The notes beneath the pieces were generated by a model. It did no database searches and was not told the DNA's origin. It saw only the letters and a program-made list of their open reading frames with translations. Below are positions 31,955 to 32,105 of a stretch of 32,105 nucleotides of DNA, piece after piece (within the stretch, counting starts at the first letter, position 1; every line of letters starts with the position of its first letter). A program made the position numbers and the translations under genes. The stretch is taken from assembly GCA_017302875.1 (NCBI GenBank), contig JAFLCA010000016.1, positions 1-32,105 on the forward strand, read 5' to 3'. This stretch comes from Deltaproteobacteria bacterium (GTDB lineage: Bacteria; Bdellovibrionota_C; UBA2361; JAFLCA01).

Positions 31955-32105
31955 ATGCGCGCGCTGCGGCTCGTTCTCAAAAACCTCGATCAGTTCCGTA
32001 CGAGCTTCTACCTGATTTTTTTAGTTGGCTCACTGAGCGCTGCTACAAGCTTCCTTATACCAGTACTGCTAGCCGAGTTCACCAAATCAGCGTTCTCAAT
32101 GGAGC
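31955..32105 (+). CDS. Start of an ABC transporter membrane protein, cut by window edge
   Basis: From ATG 31955 the frame stays open to the window end, about 50 codons. It begins MRALRLVLKNLDQFRTSFYL, then a first hydrophobic helix IFLVGSLSAATSFLIPVLLAEF, which resembles the start of the transmembrane domain in fused ABC exporters (MsbA type). No ATP-binding part is in the window, so the class is tentative. No clear ribosome site is seen before the ATG. It diverges from the terB-like operon. Confidence 0.6.
   Translation, partial: MRALRLVLKNLDQFRTSFYLIFLVGSLSAATSFLIPVLLAEFTKSAFSME

Noticed and set aside
1..32105. CRISPR array, tRNA or rRNA genes
   Set aside because: No regular direct repeats with spacers, no tRNA T-loop/acceptor pattern and no rRNA-like stretch were seen.

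Overview
This window is a stretch of bacterial chromosome of about 50% GC. Several genes point to a Gram-negative, LPS-bearing bacterium of a proteobacterial or deltaproteobacterial/Bdellovibrionota-like kind: CMP-KDO synthetase, GreB and EttA very close to the gammaproteobacterial forms, MutM, and a periplasmic phosphate-binding protein. The exact lineage is inference. I found no rRNA, tRNA, CRISPR array, transposase or integrase. The left end (1-885), with a low-GC AAA/DUF4143 ATPase, looks like accessory DNA. The block 19300-20650 looks accessory too: a GC-rich orphan gene between unusually strong inverted repeats.

Layout, left to right. 1-885 is a truncated DUF4143 ATPase. 1161-5176 (minus) holds a four-helix membrane protein, kynureninase and a hybrid histidine kinase. 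5401-10318 (minus) is a compact gene set: a ClpA/ClpC-like unfoldase with no N-domain, then a fold-type-I aminotransferase whose catalytic lysine is Glu, then an unknown 473-residue protein. A small secreted protein follows (10594-11052). On the plus strand come ettA and a TPR gene (11244-13255). A minus operon with a small protein, mutM and greB (14946-13260) converges on them.

15081-19298 (plus) carries an alpha/beta hydrolase, then a tight run of three RCK-type genes and a glutathione peroxidase. The middle RCK gene has a two-helix pore with a non-K+ selectivity filter. 19300-20650 is the hairpin-rich block. 20941-21237 is a cold-shock-type RRM protein with a long leader and a clear terminator. 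21762-24647 (minus) is pstSCA without pstB or phoU at this site, with an 11-bp direct repeat upstream that resembles a Pho box. 24760-26934 (minus) holds a C39-like cysteine protease fold and an unknown 471-residue protein. DAHP synthase (27129-28214, minus) diverges from a CitE-like lyase (28449-29447, plus). The minus operon terB-ridA-kdsB-histidine phosphatase (31841-29457) ends the minus-strand content, and the start of an ABC exporter runs off the right edge.

The best candidates for something undescribed are two. One is the heteromeric RCK / pore-RCK / RCK channel cassette linked to glutathione peroxidase (15991-19298). The other is the N-domain-less Clp unfoldase operon with a lysine-less PLP-fold protein (5401-10318). 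The three strong inverted repeats around the orphan gene at 19658-20110 are a third, less certain, signal.
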